A DNA stretch of 64,000 bases from Microglena sp. YARC (GCA_022414725.1 CM039463.1:23988910-24052909), one strand, 5' to 3'. Positions 10,465-21,300 are shown, numbered from the stretch's first letter. The notes: generated by a model not told the origin, from the letters alone. Numbers and translations: made by a program.

Positions 10465-11020
10465 TGTGGCACTAGCACAAGATCTCTTGAATGATAAATC
10501 TCTTATCATAGGGGGGAATATCCAGACTTGTGCTCCTAGACGGATACAGACTATACCACATAGGTTCCTCTTAAATGGTTACTATCTAACCACCAGACCA
10601 AGCAACACTTTATAGATGATAATAGAAGTACCTCACAATGTCCTTCATACAGACTGACAGTTATGACCTAGCGGGGGATGTCTACCTTTAAAGTTGTTTT
10701 ACCTCATATGGCCAAATACACAGATTGCCATCCAGCCCCCCCTTTACCCGAACATTGGCTGCACCTTCCTGGCAGCTCCACAGCTGGAATCCAGTCCTAT
10801 TTGATAATAGACAATAGATGATCTGTACTGCCATTGGCCCCTGTTCTCTTCTGAGTGTACTTGCACATGCCTTACAAGCCAAGCACCACTCACTGATTAA
10901 TATTGGCCAGTCAGAAGCCTTTGCCCATGTGCTTCCTTATGCACCGGATATTTATTTTCACTCTAGCCTCCCTTCCCTAGAACCTCCTAATTCCAGGGAT
11001 TCTTGTATATCAAGAATACC

Positions 11021-11035
11021 AGGAATTGGGGGGGA
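11021..11035 (+). other. Polypurine tract
   Basis: AGGAATTGGGGGGGA directly precedes the 3' LTR, where plus-strand priming occurs in LTR elements. Confidence 0.75.
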
Positions 11036-11283
11036 TGTTATAGACCGGTTCTCCCGGCTCAGCTAGAGTGTCTTGGGGCGCCAGGCCTTCCGCCTGGAAG
11101 CTTCCATAGTAGTGCCTCCGCCCGTTAGGGCCGGCACCTACCGGCGGCAGTACCCTGAGGTACTGTCGCCCTTTCCCTTCTTATCCTTCCCTTGTCGCTT
11201 GACAAGCTATCACGATTGTAAGGTCAGCGCCCTAGTCCATTCCCTGTGTCAGTACTAACGATATAATACTCCGGAAAGCTAAA
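11036..11283 (+). repeat. 3' LTR
   Basis: 248 bp, begins TGTTATAGACCGG, ends GGAAAGCTAAA, followed by TSD TGTCA at 11284-11288. Differences from the 5' LTR are few single-base changes. Confidence 0.9.
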
Positions 11284-11339
11284 TGTCATACTCCCTGGGT
11301 TCTGTGATTGTAACCGAGTGTTAACTTATAAATCGCGCG

Positions 11340-11663
11340 GTGGATAGTATCGTTTTATCAGCTCAACGGCTGAGGCAATGTATTGGCTTTGGGGATAAAA
11401 GCGCTGACCATGAGGACGACGATTTTGTGAAAAGAGCCTTGCTAGAGAATGATTTAATAGCAACCAGGGATAGCAACAAACAATCCTGGTCTCATTCTCC
11501 TAAGCTGCATTCAGAGATTAGGAGTTCTAGAAAAAACTCTGATGTTCTTCAGGATAACCAGGCGCCACTGAGCAAGATTGGGTCAGGAAAAAATGATGAA
11601 GGCATCTCTAAAATAACTAGGGCTGTTACAAGTATTGATATGTTATTACTGTTATTTGTGTAA
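11340..11663 (+). CDS. Hypothetical 107-residue ORF
   Basis: Starts at ATG 11340. The central part is hydrophilic (ADHEDDDFVKRALLENDLIA) and codon-like rather than repeat-like, then ends in a short hydrophobic tail. I do not recognise it; it could be an exon of a gene interrupted by the LTR element. No clear acceptor or donor was identified. Confidence 0.2.
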   Translation: MDSIVLSAQRLRQCIGFGDKSADHEDDDFVKRALLENDLIATRDSNKQSWSHSPKLHSEIRSSRKNSDVLQDNQAPLSKIGSGKNDEGISKITRAVTSIDMLLLLFV

Positions 11664-12755
11664 TTATCGTGCGATTACGATATCATGTACCACTTTTCTT
11701 TGACAATCAGAATGAGACCAAAGGAATATTACAGGTAATAGCTTTATAAAGTCGATACAGAATAATTCAAGTCAAATGAACCAATATTGAAGAAGACAGA
11801 AATACGATATTATAGTGCTCTTTTATTGAACGCTATACCGCCCTATGTCGTACAATTGGAGGCGATGTGCCCTATTCGAGGCCAAGGACCAGGCCAATTA
11901 ATAAAGCCAATAAATAATAGTAATTGTAAACTCCAAGCTCCCAAGAATCTGGAGGTATTCCTGACAAGAATAGGACCCAGGTTTCAGGCATGGATTTTAT
12001 TTTAGTTGGGAAAGGAATTTGACCCTAGGAGGTGGGTCTCCTGACACAAACCAGGGTACAGTTCGAATGGCATTGCCACTTCTACCTTGACCTGGATAAG
12101 TCTGTAGGCTGTCTAACCCGCTTGATATGCTCCCTCAGTCCCTGTTTTCCGGGTTTACACAGGGGGACTTAGGATTGGAAGGCGGTGAGCAGCCCAGAGG
12201 TGGCTGAAAACCCGTGTAACAATTCAAATTCATGGATTTTGTTCCATACTCAGCAATGTAATGCTGAAACAGCAGAGCACAAAGGGTGACTATTATATAT
12301 CACACTCTAGAGAAATTCAGGTGAGCAAGATCAAAGCACCTGAAACATGCAGGCCAAGCTTTCAATCCTGGATTTTGTTCTATACTCAGCAACACAATAC
12401 CGATACATTTTTAAAAACTTTGTGAAATGTATTTCACCCCAGAGGTGGGTCTCCCTACACAAACCCGCGACACAGAGGATTCAGTTTGAATGGCGTTGCC
12501 AGTCCTACAAAAGAGTAGGCGCACTTAGGGCCAGCAGGAGATACCGACCCTCAACCAAGCGCGCATTCACCACTACTAGACTGCAGAGCGCTAACGGTAA
12601 CTGTGCAGCTTCATGCCGGAAACGGTGAGCAGCCTTAATGTCAGCGAAAGACTTAAAACCCTAAACCCTAAACAGCTTCATAAGTCATAACGCACTAGAG
12701 AAAGTCATACAAGCAAAATCAAAGCAGAAGGAAAAGTGCAATCGTCTACCATCTA
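11664..12755 (+). repeat. Intergenic stretch with SINE-A copies and a telo-box
   Basis: Two SINE-A copies at about 12010-12075 and 12420-12560, the second extended by GGCGTTGCCAGTCCTACAAA. At 12658-12677 there is a short run of CCCTAAA units (AAAACCCTAAACCCTAAACA), a plant-type telomeric motif, too short to be a telomere. No convincing gene. Confidence 0.5.
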
Positions 12756-13110
12756 AATAAACAAATAGTACGCCTTGTTACGAGGCATGAGGTTGAGTGG
12801 GCCAGCCGGTTTGCTTGCACTGGGGCCAACCACCAATAGAGGGGGGGGGGGGGGGGGCTGGTCCATATGTTGTCTGCACGTGACAATGGACAGTTGCATG
12901 GGCGTGAAGTTTGGTGCAGAGCTTGAGGGCGGCTACTTCGGAGATCCTTAGGCGGGTGAGGTCGGGAAGTGCATTGATGGGTGTGGTCCCTGTGGTGCCC
13001 AATCTAACAACTTAGTATATCCCTTTATATCCCAGATCTGTCTGAGCCTGCGATAGGGTTTTGTGCTGACTCCCTTTTTCCACATATTTAACCGAGTGGT
13101 TGGTGTCAGA

Positions 13111-13830
13111 TCAGTAGCCGACTTCCACTATGTGGATGGGTGGACATGAGGTGGGATTGGAGCATGTGTATTGATCCGGAGTCAGGAGGGGGTCTGGTCT
13201 GAATTTTTCCCAGGTGAGTTGGGCCATGTTAGGGGGTTTCAGCAACGAGGGCGGCCTGTTCACCAGTGCCCCACTGGGAAGGGCCTCCAGTTTGCCAGCG
13301 TCCATATACATGAGTTTCCCCCCTCCATCCTCTTTGAACACTTATTTCTGTATTGATTTTACTGCAAGGTTGCGCCGATTCATAAATATGTTAGTAAAGG
13401 TTGGATGCTTGCAGCCAGCCAGCATGTGACTAGCCTCATCTTGGCATGTGTGACAAATGGGGCAGGTGTCTGATGAGGGTGGGTGGGGGTTACTGCCATT
13501 TGGCATTTTCCATCAATAGGCCAGTTTTAATATGTTCCATAGGCGGCCCCACCTAGCCTTATGGATTTGTATCTTCTGCCACCAGGGATCGGATGCCTGC
13601 TGCCAGAAGTGGTGGCTAGCATGTGAAAGGTGCTCAGGGGATGCTGTGTTCCACAATGAGGCATATATGCCATGCATGTTGGTCCCTCCAATGTGGATTT
13701 TGGTGGGGAGGTTAGCCTTGCCCCCCCTGGTGGGGTTGCGTGCTGCTATCCCATGGGGCAGGGTGCCGTCAGCTGCCAACGGATTGGACAGACGGCCAGA
13801 TGTGGTCCATGTGAGCAACCTCTCATACAT
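13111..13830 (-). pseudogene. LINE-like ORF remnant (copy 1)
   Basis: Minus-strand frames 13830-13513 and 13341-13111, with the intervening bases, parallel those at 25869-25091. The join region would encode a cysteine/histidine cluster, seen clearly in copy 2 as DTCPICHTCQDRASHMLACC (C-X2-C-X8-H-X3/4-C), like LINE RT zinc fingers. Frames are broken and the N-terminal RT is missing. Confidence 0.5.
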
Positions 13831-13916
13831 TGTCAGTTACCGAGGTATTTCTGGGGGAGGAGATCTCTCATAAATTGTCAGTTACCTAGGTATTTCTAGA
13901 AAAGAAGATCTACTCT

Positions 13917-14903
13917 CTAACTCCACCTTGGTGACTGAGGTCTGCTGTAGTGGTCAAGAATGTCATCTAATTGTAACTTGGTCACTGTGATCCTTTGCAT
14001 AGCTGAGCCAGTCTTTCGCAAATCAGGGGGCTTATCAGTATTAAAATGACCGTCCATTCCTCTAGGTAAGCTTTGCAAGACTTGTCCCTGCATTGCAATC
14101 TCTTGCTCCGCATGTTTCAGCCTCCACTGCAACTCTTGTGCAACATTCAGATGTGCCTCAAGCTCAGTCTGGAGCGCATGAACTGCAACCTCGGGAATTA
14201 CGCTAACAAGAACTGAGCGCTTGTTCAGTGGTTCACTCACTTGCTGTGGATAGGACCGGCCTCCTGGGCCATACCGTGGGCTAGAGTAGGGCCCAAGTTC
14301 CACATCATATCTATGCTTCCTGCCCATGTCTGTTTGAGGGGTCAGTAATCTGGCTGATTGCTTCCTGATCATGCCTCCTGGAGGGGTCAGTGATCTAGTT
14401 GACTCCCTTCTGCCCATGTCTCCTGGGGGGATCAGTACTCTGGCTGACTCCTGCAATCTGCAGAACGAAGCAGCTGCAGGAGATACAAAAGCAGGAGAGC
14501 ACGAGGTAGCCCTTAGTTGAGCCTCCGGCCTAGCTCTCCCAAATTGCTTAGGCCTGCTGGGTGCGGGGCTAGGGCTCCTTGACGAGGGTGTGAACCTGCA
14601 CTTCATGTGCAATGGTAAACTGGGCAAGTGCCCTTCCATGGGCAGGACGTCAAATGGCTCCACGAGAGAGCCCCCATGCTTCAGCTGATCCACCAAGAGC
14701 TTGGCATAGCTGTTGCGGTTTCTCTTCCACACCACATTTTGAGTCGGTTCCTTCAGCTTGGTAACCCATCTTCTGACTCGGACTTGGATCCAACGGTCGC
14801 TCTGTAACAGCGCATCTCCGACGCTGTTAATTAGCTGCGAGAAGATTCGATCCAGCTCGATGCAGATTACGATGGGATCTATCTCATCGGAGTTGCATGC
14901 CAT
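13917..14903 (-). CDS. DUF4485-domain protein, CEP112-like N-terminus
   Basis: 328 codons from ATG 14903. Residues about 10-95 show the DUF4485 pattern: CIELDRIFSQL, RRWVTKLKEPTQNVVWKRNR, SYAKLLVDQLKHGGSL and EPFDVLPMEGHLPSLP. In animals this domain begins centrosomal protein CEP112. A Ser/Pro-rich region with RESTRSLTPPGGM-type repeats follows (about 130-210), then a probable coiled coil (about 240-275, LEAHLNVAQELQWRLKHAEQ). The frame stops at RPQSPRWS, much shorter than the ~950 residues of animal CEP112. A candidate donor (CCAAG|GTGGAG) at the end suggests splicing to further exons. Likely a basal-body or centrosome component. The copy at 25.9-27.1 kb is frameshifted; this one is open. 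Confidence 0.65.
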   Translation of the reverse strand: MACNSDEIDPIVICIELDRIFSQLINSVGDALLQSDRWIQVRVRRWVTKLKEPTQNVVWKRNRNSYAKLLVDQLKHGGSLVEPFDVLPMEGHLPSLPLHMKCRFTPSSRSPSPAPSRPKQFGRARPEAQLRATSCSPAFVSPAAASFCRLQESARVLIPPGDMGRRESTRSLTPPGGMIRKQSARLLTPQTDMGRKHRYDVELGPYSSPRYGPGGRSYPQQVSEPLNKRSVLVSVIPEVAVHALQTELEAHLNVAQELQWRLKHAEQEIAMQGQVLQSLPRGMDGHFNTDKPPDLRKTGSAMQRITVTKLQLDDILDHYSRPQSPRWS

Positions 14904-15650
14904 GATGAGGAAGGAAACTCGCAGGCTGGAAGAGGCATCGCGAGAGCAGGTAGCCTGACCCGTTGTTGTGTGCAGAATACAGAATTGATTGATAGTTTGA
15001 CCAAATCCGTTTTTCGTCCTTCTATACCTGGCGAAGTCAAGATGGGAGCCCCCTGGGCCATGGGCCGCCCTGGGCTCGGGCGGGAGCGGGAGGGGCGGGG
15101 AGGGGGCGGGGTGGGGGGCTTAGGTTTCGTCCGGTTTCGCCACAAGCCATGGCAGGAGGTGGCAGGAGGTGGCAGGTGGGACGAGGTGGGTCCGAGATGA
15201 TCTGCGATTCCACGTGTCATTTATTTTATCATATTATCTGATATCTCTCATGCTTGACAGATCGAGAATATTTGATCGAAAATATCTCCCGTATGAGGTC
15301 ATAGGTCCTTCACCAGAACATTTGTCGTAGGCATTCCATTGTTCCACGGGACGGACAATTGAAATTCGGACACCCCCGGACAGACAAAGCAAATAAAGGC
15401 ATACACTCTATCTGCTCCAAAGTACCCAATTTATCATCCGTCCTGCTCATCGCCATCCCTGATCTCTTTGACCCATGTCCCTCCTGAAAATAGCAAAAGG
15501 TTGTTGGGTAGAAAAGCGAATATGTCCAGAAGTACCATCCAAGAAATCCCACTTGAACGCACGGTTAGTCATTTTGGCCGCTACCTGCTGTTACCCTGGT
15601 GCATGCGAAAGGTGGGCAGAACAGAGAATGGGTGCCTACAAATATAACTA

Positions 15651-15681
15651 GAGGTGACCGCCCTACCGGGCGGTCACCTCT
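15651..15681. other. Perfect inverted repeat AGAGGTGACCGCCC
   Basis: AGAGGTGACCGCCC, loop TACC, then its exact complement. A 14 bp GC-rich stem at the left edge of the TCTGGG satellite and just outside the large transposon. Function unknown. Confidence 0.6.
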
Positions 15682-15685
15682 CGCA

Positions 15686-15871
15686 CGGTCGTGGTTTCGT
15701 GGGTCTGTGTCTCGGTCTGGGTCTGTGCCTCGGTCTGGGTCTCGGTCTGGGACTGGGTCTCGGTCTGGGTCTGTGTATCGGTCTGTGCCTCGGTCTGGGT
15801 ATCGGTCTGTGTATCGGTCTGGGGTCTCGGTCTGGGTCTGTGTATCGGTCTGGGTCTGGGCGGGTCTGGGT
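15686..15871 (+). repeat. TCTGGG/TCTCGG satellite, left part
   Basis: Degenerate units of GGTCTGGGTCTCGGTCTGTG. The same satellite in the same orientation resumes at 21194 and runs to about 21300, so the transposon between them inserted into it. Open frames on both strands here are repeat translations. Confidence 0.8.
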
Positions 15872-16234
15872 AACTAGGTCTCCCGTATAACACTAGTCAC
15901 CGGCGGCAACAAACTACTAGGCACCCGTGCCTAGTGGGCACGACTAGGCAATACGACTAGGCACTGGTGACTAGTGTCGCTAGCCACAGGTGCCTAGTCG
16001 ACCAGTCGCTCGCCACCCACTCCCGAGCCAAAATAACGCGTAACCGCGTGGGCTGTTACCTTTTCTCACGTTGACTTCAGCACTTCTTTGGCCCTCTTCG
16101 CATTGACCAGCGACGCATTGACCCTACCCTCCGCGCAGTTACGTTTGTTTGACACGTGTCCAATCGCCCTCGCCCTCCCGCTCCCGCCCCGCCCCCCTCC
16201 CGCGCATGGAGGATGATTGAGTTTGATTCTTAAA
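15872..16234. repeat. Left terminal inverted repeat
   Basis: Matches the reverse complement of about 20793-21193 nearly base for base, including GTGTCGCTAGCCACAGGTGC and TTTGGCCCTCTTCGCATTGA. It is shorter than the right arm because (CGCCCT)n is not expanded. Confidence 0.85.
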
Positions 16235-16327
16235 TTCGATTCAACCCTTCTCGAAGCCACCCCACCCCATTTCCGCTTCTTTTGCGCAAACAGCCACTTT
16301 GCCCTTCGACCCTTTTGAATTCCTAAT

Positions 16328-16627
16328 TTGAATTCCGATCAACAATTCCGACTACCCCTCCCCTGGCCCTCGCATCGAAGGGTTTGCAGAAACCAGGAGG
16401 AGATGTCTACACGACCGAAGAGACCAAGAACTGAGCGGGAACTACTGTGTATAGCGGCATGTGGCCAGCTTAGGGCCGTTGAAAGAAGGGCAAGACAATC
16501 CATAACGCATGAAGCAATGAGTGAGGGTGCCATACTCGTCATGTCGAAGACTGGCTATTCAGACACAAACTGGAGAGTGCAACTGTACCTGGGCAAGAAA
16601 GACTGCTACCAATTCCGTGAGGTATGA
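16328..16627 (+). CDS. Unrecognised small protein or first exon in the transposon
   Basis: 99 codons from 16328; a more typical start is ATG 16403 (MSTRPKRPRTERELLCIAAC), about 170 bp inside the left inverted repeat. Residues are basic at the N-terminus and then well ordered (HEAMSEGAILVMSKTGYSDT, WRVQLYLGKKDCYQFRE). The end CGTGAG|GTATGA could be a splice donor, so the stop may be intronic. Not recognised. Its place beside the left end, facing inward, suggests an accessory gene of the element. Confidence 0.4.
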   Translation: MNSDQQFRLPLPWPSHRRVCRNQEEMSTRPKRPRTERELLCIAACGQLRAVERRARQSITHEAMSEGAILVMSKTGYSDTNWRVQLYLGKKDCYQFREV

Positions 16628-16764
16628 ACCCATGCAGATGGCACTCCAACGATACCACTTGGTAGCTTGGGTAGTAATGTGTTTGTATGTGTGGAATTAG
16701 TTACATTCAATGCATATGCTGTGGCAATGCATACCTGGATTTCTGGCCATGCAACCCCCCCTCC

Positions 16765-17400
16765 CTCTCATACCCCCCCTTAAAACCGCATGCCGGCTGA
16801 CATGCCCACCCTTTGCTGCTCTGTAGCAGCCACGTGACCGCCTTAATAATGGTGGGAGTTTCTGGTGTGGTGATGGCTTTCTCAGGCCTTTCCAACCATA
16901 CCACTTTCGTGCGTTTCCCTTGAACTGTTTTTTCTGCCCTTCACCCCCTCATACCCCTTATACCCCCCCTAAAACCGCATGCCGGCTCATGTGCCCACCC
17001 TTTGCTGCTCTGTAGCAGCCACGTGACTGCCTTAATAATGGTGGGAGTTTCTGGTGTGGTGATGGCTTTCTCAGGCCTTTCCAACCATACCACTTTTGTG
17101 CGTTTCCCTTGAACTGTTTTTTTTGCCTTTCACCCCCTCATACCCCTTATACCCCCCCTAAAACCGCATGCCGGCTCATGTGCCCACCCTTTGCTGCTCT
17201 GTAGCAGCCACGTGACTGCCTTAATAATGGTGGGAGTTTCTGGTGTGGTGATGGCTTTCTCAGGCCTTTCCAACCATACCACTTTTGTGCGTTTCCCTTG
17301 AACTGTTTTTTTTGCCTTTCACCCCCTCATACCCCTGATACCCCCCCTAAAAACCGCATGCCAGCTCATGTGCCCACCCTTTGCTGCTCTGTGCCAGCCA
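16765..17400 (+). repeat. ~186 bp tandem repeat, 3.4 units
   Basis: Units start near 16765, 16948, 17133 and 17318 with AAAACCGCATGCCGGCTCAT, then CCTTTGCTGCTCTGTAGCAG and AATAATGGTGGGAGTTTCTG. Very uniform, so recently amplified. The fourth unit is truncated and diverges after TCTGTGCCAGCCACATGG. Confidence 0.8.
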
Positions 17401-17569
17401 CATGGCTTTGTAGGGGTTGGGCGTACATGTCCGGCAATTGCCGATGCAATCATTCACAGGTTCAGAGCCTGGTGGTTTCTGGGTTGCGTGCCTGTTTGTG
17501 GATTGGCATGTGGGCAGTACTACATGTGGGTATGTGTGGTAGGGCACTCCTGTGGCTATGTAGGGGGGG

Positions 17570-18730
17570 GGCAAAGTACACAAATACTGAGGCTGGGTTA
17601 CAGAAGTACCGAGACTGGGTTACAGAAATACCGAGGCTGGGTTACAGAAATAATAACGGCGAGTTACAGACATACCGAGGCTGAGTTATAAAAGTACTGA
17701 GACTGGGTAACCGAAATAATAAGGCTGGGTTACATAAATAATGACGTCGAGTTACAGAAATACCGAGGCTGGGTTACAGAAATGATAACGCCGAGTTACA
17801 GAAATGACGAGGCTGGGTTACATTAGTACTGAGACTGGGTAACAGAAATACCAAGGCTGAGTTGCAGGAATAATAACGTCGAGGTACAGAAAAACCGGGG
17901 CTGGGTTAAATAAGAACTGAGACTGGGTTACCAAATATACCAAGGCTGGGTTACAGAAATAATAACGTCGACTAATCGACTTACAGAAATACCGAGGCTG
18001 AGTTATAGAAGTACTGAGACTGGGTTACATAAATAATAAGGCTGGGTTACATAAATAATGACGTCGAGTTACAGAAATACCGAGGCTGGGTTACATAAAT
18101 AATGACATCGAGTTACAGAAATACCGAGGCTGGGTTACAGAAATAATAACGCCGAGTTACAGAAATGACGAGGCTGGGTTACATTAGTACTGAGACTGGG
18201 TAACAGAAATACCGGGGCTGGGTTAAATAGGAACTGAGACTGGGTAACAGAAATACCAAGGCTGGGTTACAGAAATAACAACGTCGACTTACAGAAATAC
18301 CGGGGCTGAGTTAAAGAAGTACTGAGACTGGGTAACAGAGACAACAAGGCTGGGTTACATAAATTATAACGTCGAGTTACAGAAATACCCAGGCTAGGTT
18401 ATATGAATACCGAAGCTGGGTCACAAACGGACCGAAGTGCATCAATAAATATATAAACATCCAGCGTTACATCATTACCGAGGCTGGATGACATAAATGC
18501 GAAAGCAGCGGGTAAATAAGGAATAACGTTGCTTTTCATAAAGACTAAGGCTAGAACATAACAACCACGGCCGGGATAGTGGGCTACATAAATAATAACG
18601 ATGGTCCACATAAATGCCGAGGCTGGATCACAGAAATACTGTAATACTTCCACGAATCTATCGACAGCCGGGGTTACGTAATTATCCAGGCTAGGTCACA
18701 GAAATACCAAGGCTAGCTTTCAGAAATAGT
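17570..18730 (+). repeat. ~20 bp minisatellite (GAGGCTGGGTTACAGAAATA)
   Basis: Over 50 degenerate units with higher-order patterning (gaggctgggttacag / gagactgggtaacag / cgtcgagttacag). It degrades gradually after 18400 and fills over 1.1 kb of the transposon. No coding content. Confidence 0.8.
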
Positions 18731-19122
18731 AATATTAAAATAGCTTGAGCTTGGATTCAGTAACATGGCTGCAGCCCTAAACTTGTAAGTCTTAGCCTCC
18801 CGAGGTGGAGGTCCAAGCCCCCGGGTGCAAGTGGAGAAAAAATGATAGGAAAACATAAGCAAAACTCCACCGGTATCAAACCATTATTGCTTATATAAAC
18901 TTTAACTGCATGCAGCAAAGGTAATCCATTAAGTGTATGGAAAACAATAATTTATAGCCCACACCCCTTTCACGTGCAACAACTAAGATGTTACAGTCTC
19001 GACAGCAACCACCCAAAACTGTGCAGCCTTGCCGGGGTGTCATACCTCTCTCTATCTCCTCCCACCCCCACCCAAACCTGCACACAGCCAAGAGATCTGC
19101 ACCACTTGGTATGTAAATATGT

Positions 19123-20008
19123 TTACGCAATGTGGATCAACTCTTGCATCTGTCCAAGGAGAGCATTGTACCGAGCAAGATGCCGCTCTAGCAACCATGC
19201 CATTCCTACAAGCAATGGTGTTGGGACACTCTCATTGTGCAAGGAGGTAATTCTGTATTCTACGTAGCGAACAAACATGCTGTAGGTTCAGTTGAAGGCG
19301 GGCCTTCCATGCTCTACAGATACCTATCTGCTCCTCACACCGCTTCACATCCTCTGTAACCTCATGCTATAAGCGGCCATGATGCAGATCCTTGGCTGAT
19401 ACAAGAGTACTGTCTTGCACAACCCAATCTGGGTCTGTGCCGGCGATCCATTGCTTGATGGTGGCATCCGTGCGGCGCAAGCTATCAATAGTGACATCCC
19501 TCTCAAAGCCTTCCCAAATGTACAATTCTTCTAGCTTAGACTTGAGACACTTCCCAGCCCTCATCCTTTGCTTAGTTAGGTTCCTGCTGTCCTTCCCAGC
19601 CTCCCCAAGCGGCAACCTACTCTGATGCAAGCGCCTCATGTCCAAGATGATACCCTCCACAACCAATTGGTCCCTGTGTGGGATAAACATGTGTGGGTGC
19701 AAGGCGATCAGAGGTCGTGTTGTGAGGGGCAAGGCGTGATGGTGTGCAAGGCGATCAGAGGTCGTGTTGTGAGGGGCAAGGCGTGTTGGTGTGCAAGGCG
19801 ATCAGAGGTCGTGTTGTGAGGAGCACCAACTGTCGGGGCAACACCATTGGAAGATAGAAGGGCAGCAGCAGCACCACCAGAGGCAACAACAGCCGCACCA
19901 ATGGAAGTACTAGTAGGGGCAGCAGCAACAACAAAGTTAACAACACACAATGCATGCCTCACTTGGTGATCTCATGCCGCCTCAAAGCCTCGATGCCATC
20001 CTTGAAGT

Positions 20009-20062
<54 letters not shown>

Positions 20063-20666
20063 CTACATCTGGTAGCAGCTGGGAAGTGGTTTTGTGGTTC
20101 AGTGAGTGAGTGTGTGTGTGTGTGTGTGTGTTTGTGTTGGGGGGGGGGGGGGGGGGGGGGGGTGGGGGGGGGGGCTACATCTGGTAGCAGCTGGGAAGTG
20201 GTTATGTGGTTCAGTGAGTGTGTGTGTGAGTGTGTGTGTGCGAAGGTCCATGCAATCTCTAGGCGTTCTCTAGCTCTGCTGATCTCAGCTAGTGGTCCTT
20301 GACCTCATAGTCTTCTAGCATACAGGAACTACTTATCAATGCTTCTTGCAATTGAGGAGTTCTGACCCTCCAGGCTTCATCTGTGCGAGTCTGCTTCTCT
20401 TTCCAATCTACATTGCGTGTCTGCCTAGGCAAGGAGTCAGACGTGCCAGCAACTGGTGAGCTACAGGGATCATCATCATTATCATCATCATACCACAGAT
20501 GATCTACATGCTGAGTGGCAAATCTGTGAGTCTCGCCAGCGGGTGTACGACCAAGAGGGGGCTGATGCCCCGGCCGTGCCAGTGTTGGCTGCATATGTGG
20601 GATATTGGATTCTGTACTAGACGTGAAGATACCTCCCTTTCGCTTCGATTGCTTACGCCCGTACAT
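19123..20666 (-). pseudogene. KDZ-like transposase gene pieces, catalytic core missing
   Basis: Minus-strand segments in order: 20666 to about 20290 (MYGRKQSKRKGG..., ending TPQLQEALISSSCMLEDYE); about 20010-19966 (FKDGIEALRRHEITK, donor AA|GTGAGG); 19660 to about 19385 after acceptor CCCACACAG (VVEGIILDMRRLHQSR, NLTKQRMRAGKCLKSKLEEL, SLRRTDATIKQWI); about 19360-19260 (EDVKRCEEQIGICRAWKARL); and about 19253-19123 (LLVGMAWLLERHLARYNALL, then stop). The N-terminal block and the helical C-terminal block resemble Kyakuja-Dileera-Zisupton transposases, which are 800 or more residues; here only ~350 remain, without the catalytic D/D/E centre. Family assignment is from memory of general features. 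A 47 bp repeat (about 19697-19825) and G-rich tracts (20025-20175) interrupt it. Confidence 0.4.
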
Positions 20667-20792
20667 CTAACAGGGTTCAAATGTTCAGAAAACGGCATGT
20701 AGGTTGCTGTCGACAGAATGATAGAGAGAAGGAAAGAAAGAAAGCGAAGTAGGGGCGACAAATAGGATTTGGGCTAGAAGAGGAGGATGGGG

Positions 20793-21193
20793 CGATTCAA
20801 ACTCAATCATCCTCCATGCGCGGGAGGGGGGCGGGGCGGGAGCGGGAGGGCGAGGGCGAGGGCGAGGGCGAGGGCGAGGGCGAGGGCGAGGGCGAGGGCG
20901 ATTGGACACGTGTCAAACAAACGTAACTGCGCGGAGGGTAGGGTCAATGCGTCGCTGGTCAATGCGAAGAGGGCCAAAGAAGTGCTGAAGTCAACGTGAG
21001 AAAAGGTAACAGCCCAAGCGGTTACGCGTTGTTTTGGCTCGGGAGTGGGTGGCGAGCGACTAGTCGACTAGGCACCTGTGGCTAGCGACACTAGTCACCA
21101 GTGCCTAGTCGTATTGCCTAGTCGTGCCCACTAGGCACGGGTGCCTAGTAGTTAGTTGCCGCCGGTGACTAGTGTTATACGGGAGACCTAGTT
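20793..21193. repeat. Right terminal inverted repeat
   Basis: Reverse complement of the left arm, with an added (CGAGGG)n run at about 20850-20900. Ends CCTAGTT at 21193. Confidence 0.85.
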
Positions 21194-21300
21194 GGTCTGG
21201 GTCTCGGTCTGGGTCTCGGTCTCGGTCTCGATCTGGGTCTCGGTCTCGGTCTCGATCTGGGTCTGGGTCTCGGTCAGGGTCTCGGTCTCGGTCTTCTGCG
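21194..21300 (+). repeat. TCTGGG/TCTCGG satellite, right part
   Basis: Continuation of the satellite that ends at 15871, same orientation; ends near GTCTTCTGCG. Confidence 0.75.

Larger units (their letters stand above)
4914..11283 (+). mobile_element. Complete gag-only LTR retrotransposon
   Basis: Two 248 bp direct LTRs (4914-5161 and 11036-11283) differ at only a few positions, so insertion was recent. The 5 bp target duplication TGTCA is at 4909-4913 and 11284-11288. LTRs start with TG but end in AAA, not the usual CA. A polypurine tract (AGGAATTGGGGGGGA, 11021-11035) abuts the 3' LTR. The interior encodes CCHC zinc-knuckle proteins but I see no reverse transcriptase, integrase or RNase H, so it would need a partner element (TR-GAG-like). 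One interior segment (about 8430-8800) resembles the post-protease region of Copia polyproteins, so it may be a deleted Copia derivative. A LINE fragment is nested at about 7500-8430. Confidence 0.85.
13090..15600 (-). repeat. Segmental duplication, copy 1
   Basis: About 2.5 kb matches 25200-27750 closely (estimated near 90% by eye) in the same order and orientation: LINE-like C-terminal fragment, DUF4485 gene, GC-rich upstream region, and an A/T-rich block around TATGTCCAGAAGTACCATCC. The copies lie about 12 kb apart. Confidence 0.75.
15872..21193. mobile_element. 5.3 kb DNA transposon with long inverted ends, KDZ-like
   Basis: The ends are inverted repeats of about 360-400 bp: left 15872 to about 16234 begins AACTAGGTCTCCCGTATAAC; right about 20793 to 21193 is its reverse complement. 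The right arm has an expanded (CGAGGG)n run that the left lacks. Nested CTAGGCAC / GTGCCTAG palindromes fill the outer 120 bp. The flanks GGTCTGGGT (15863-15871) and GGTCTGGGT (21194-21202) would be a 9 bp TSD, though the target is itself repetitive. Inside are a small plus-strand ORF, a 186 bp tandem repeat, a ~20 bp minisatellite and minus-strand exons of a putative transposase. The catalytic core seems missing, so it is probably non-autonomous. Confidence 0.75.

Noticed and set aside
12655..12680. CCCTAAA repeats suggesting a telomere
   Set aside because: Only two to three units within ordinary sequence; a telo-box or interstitial remnant.
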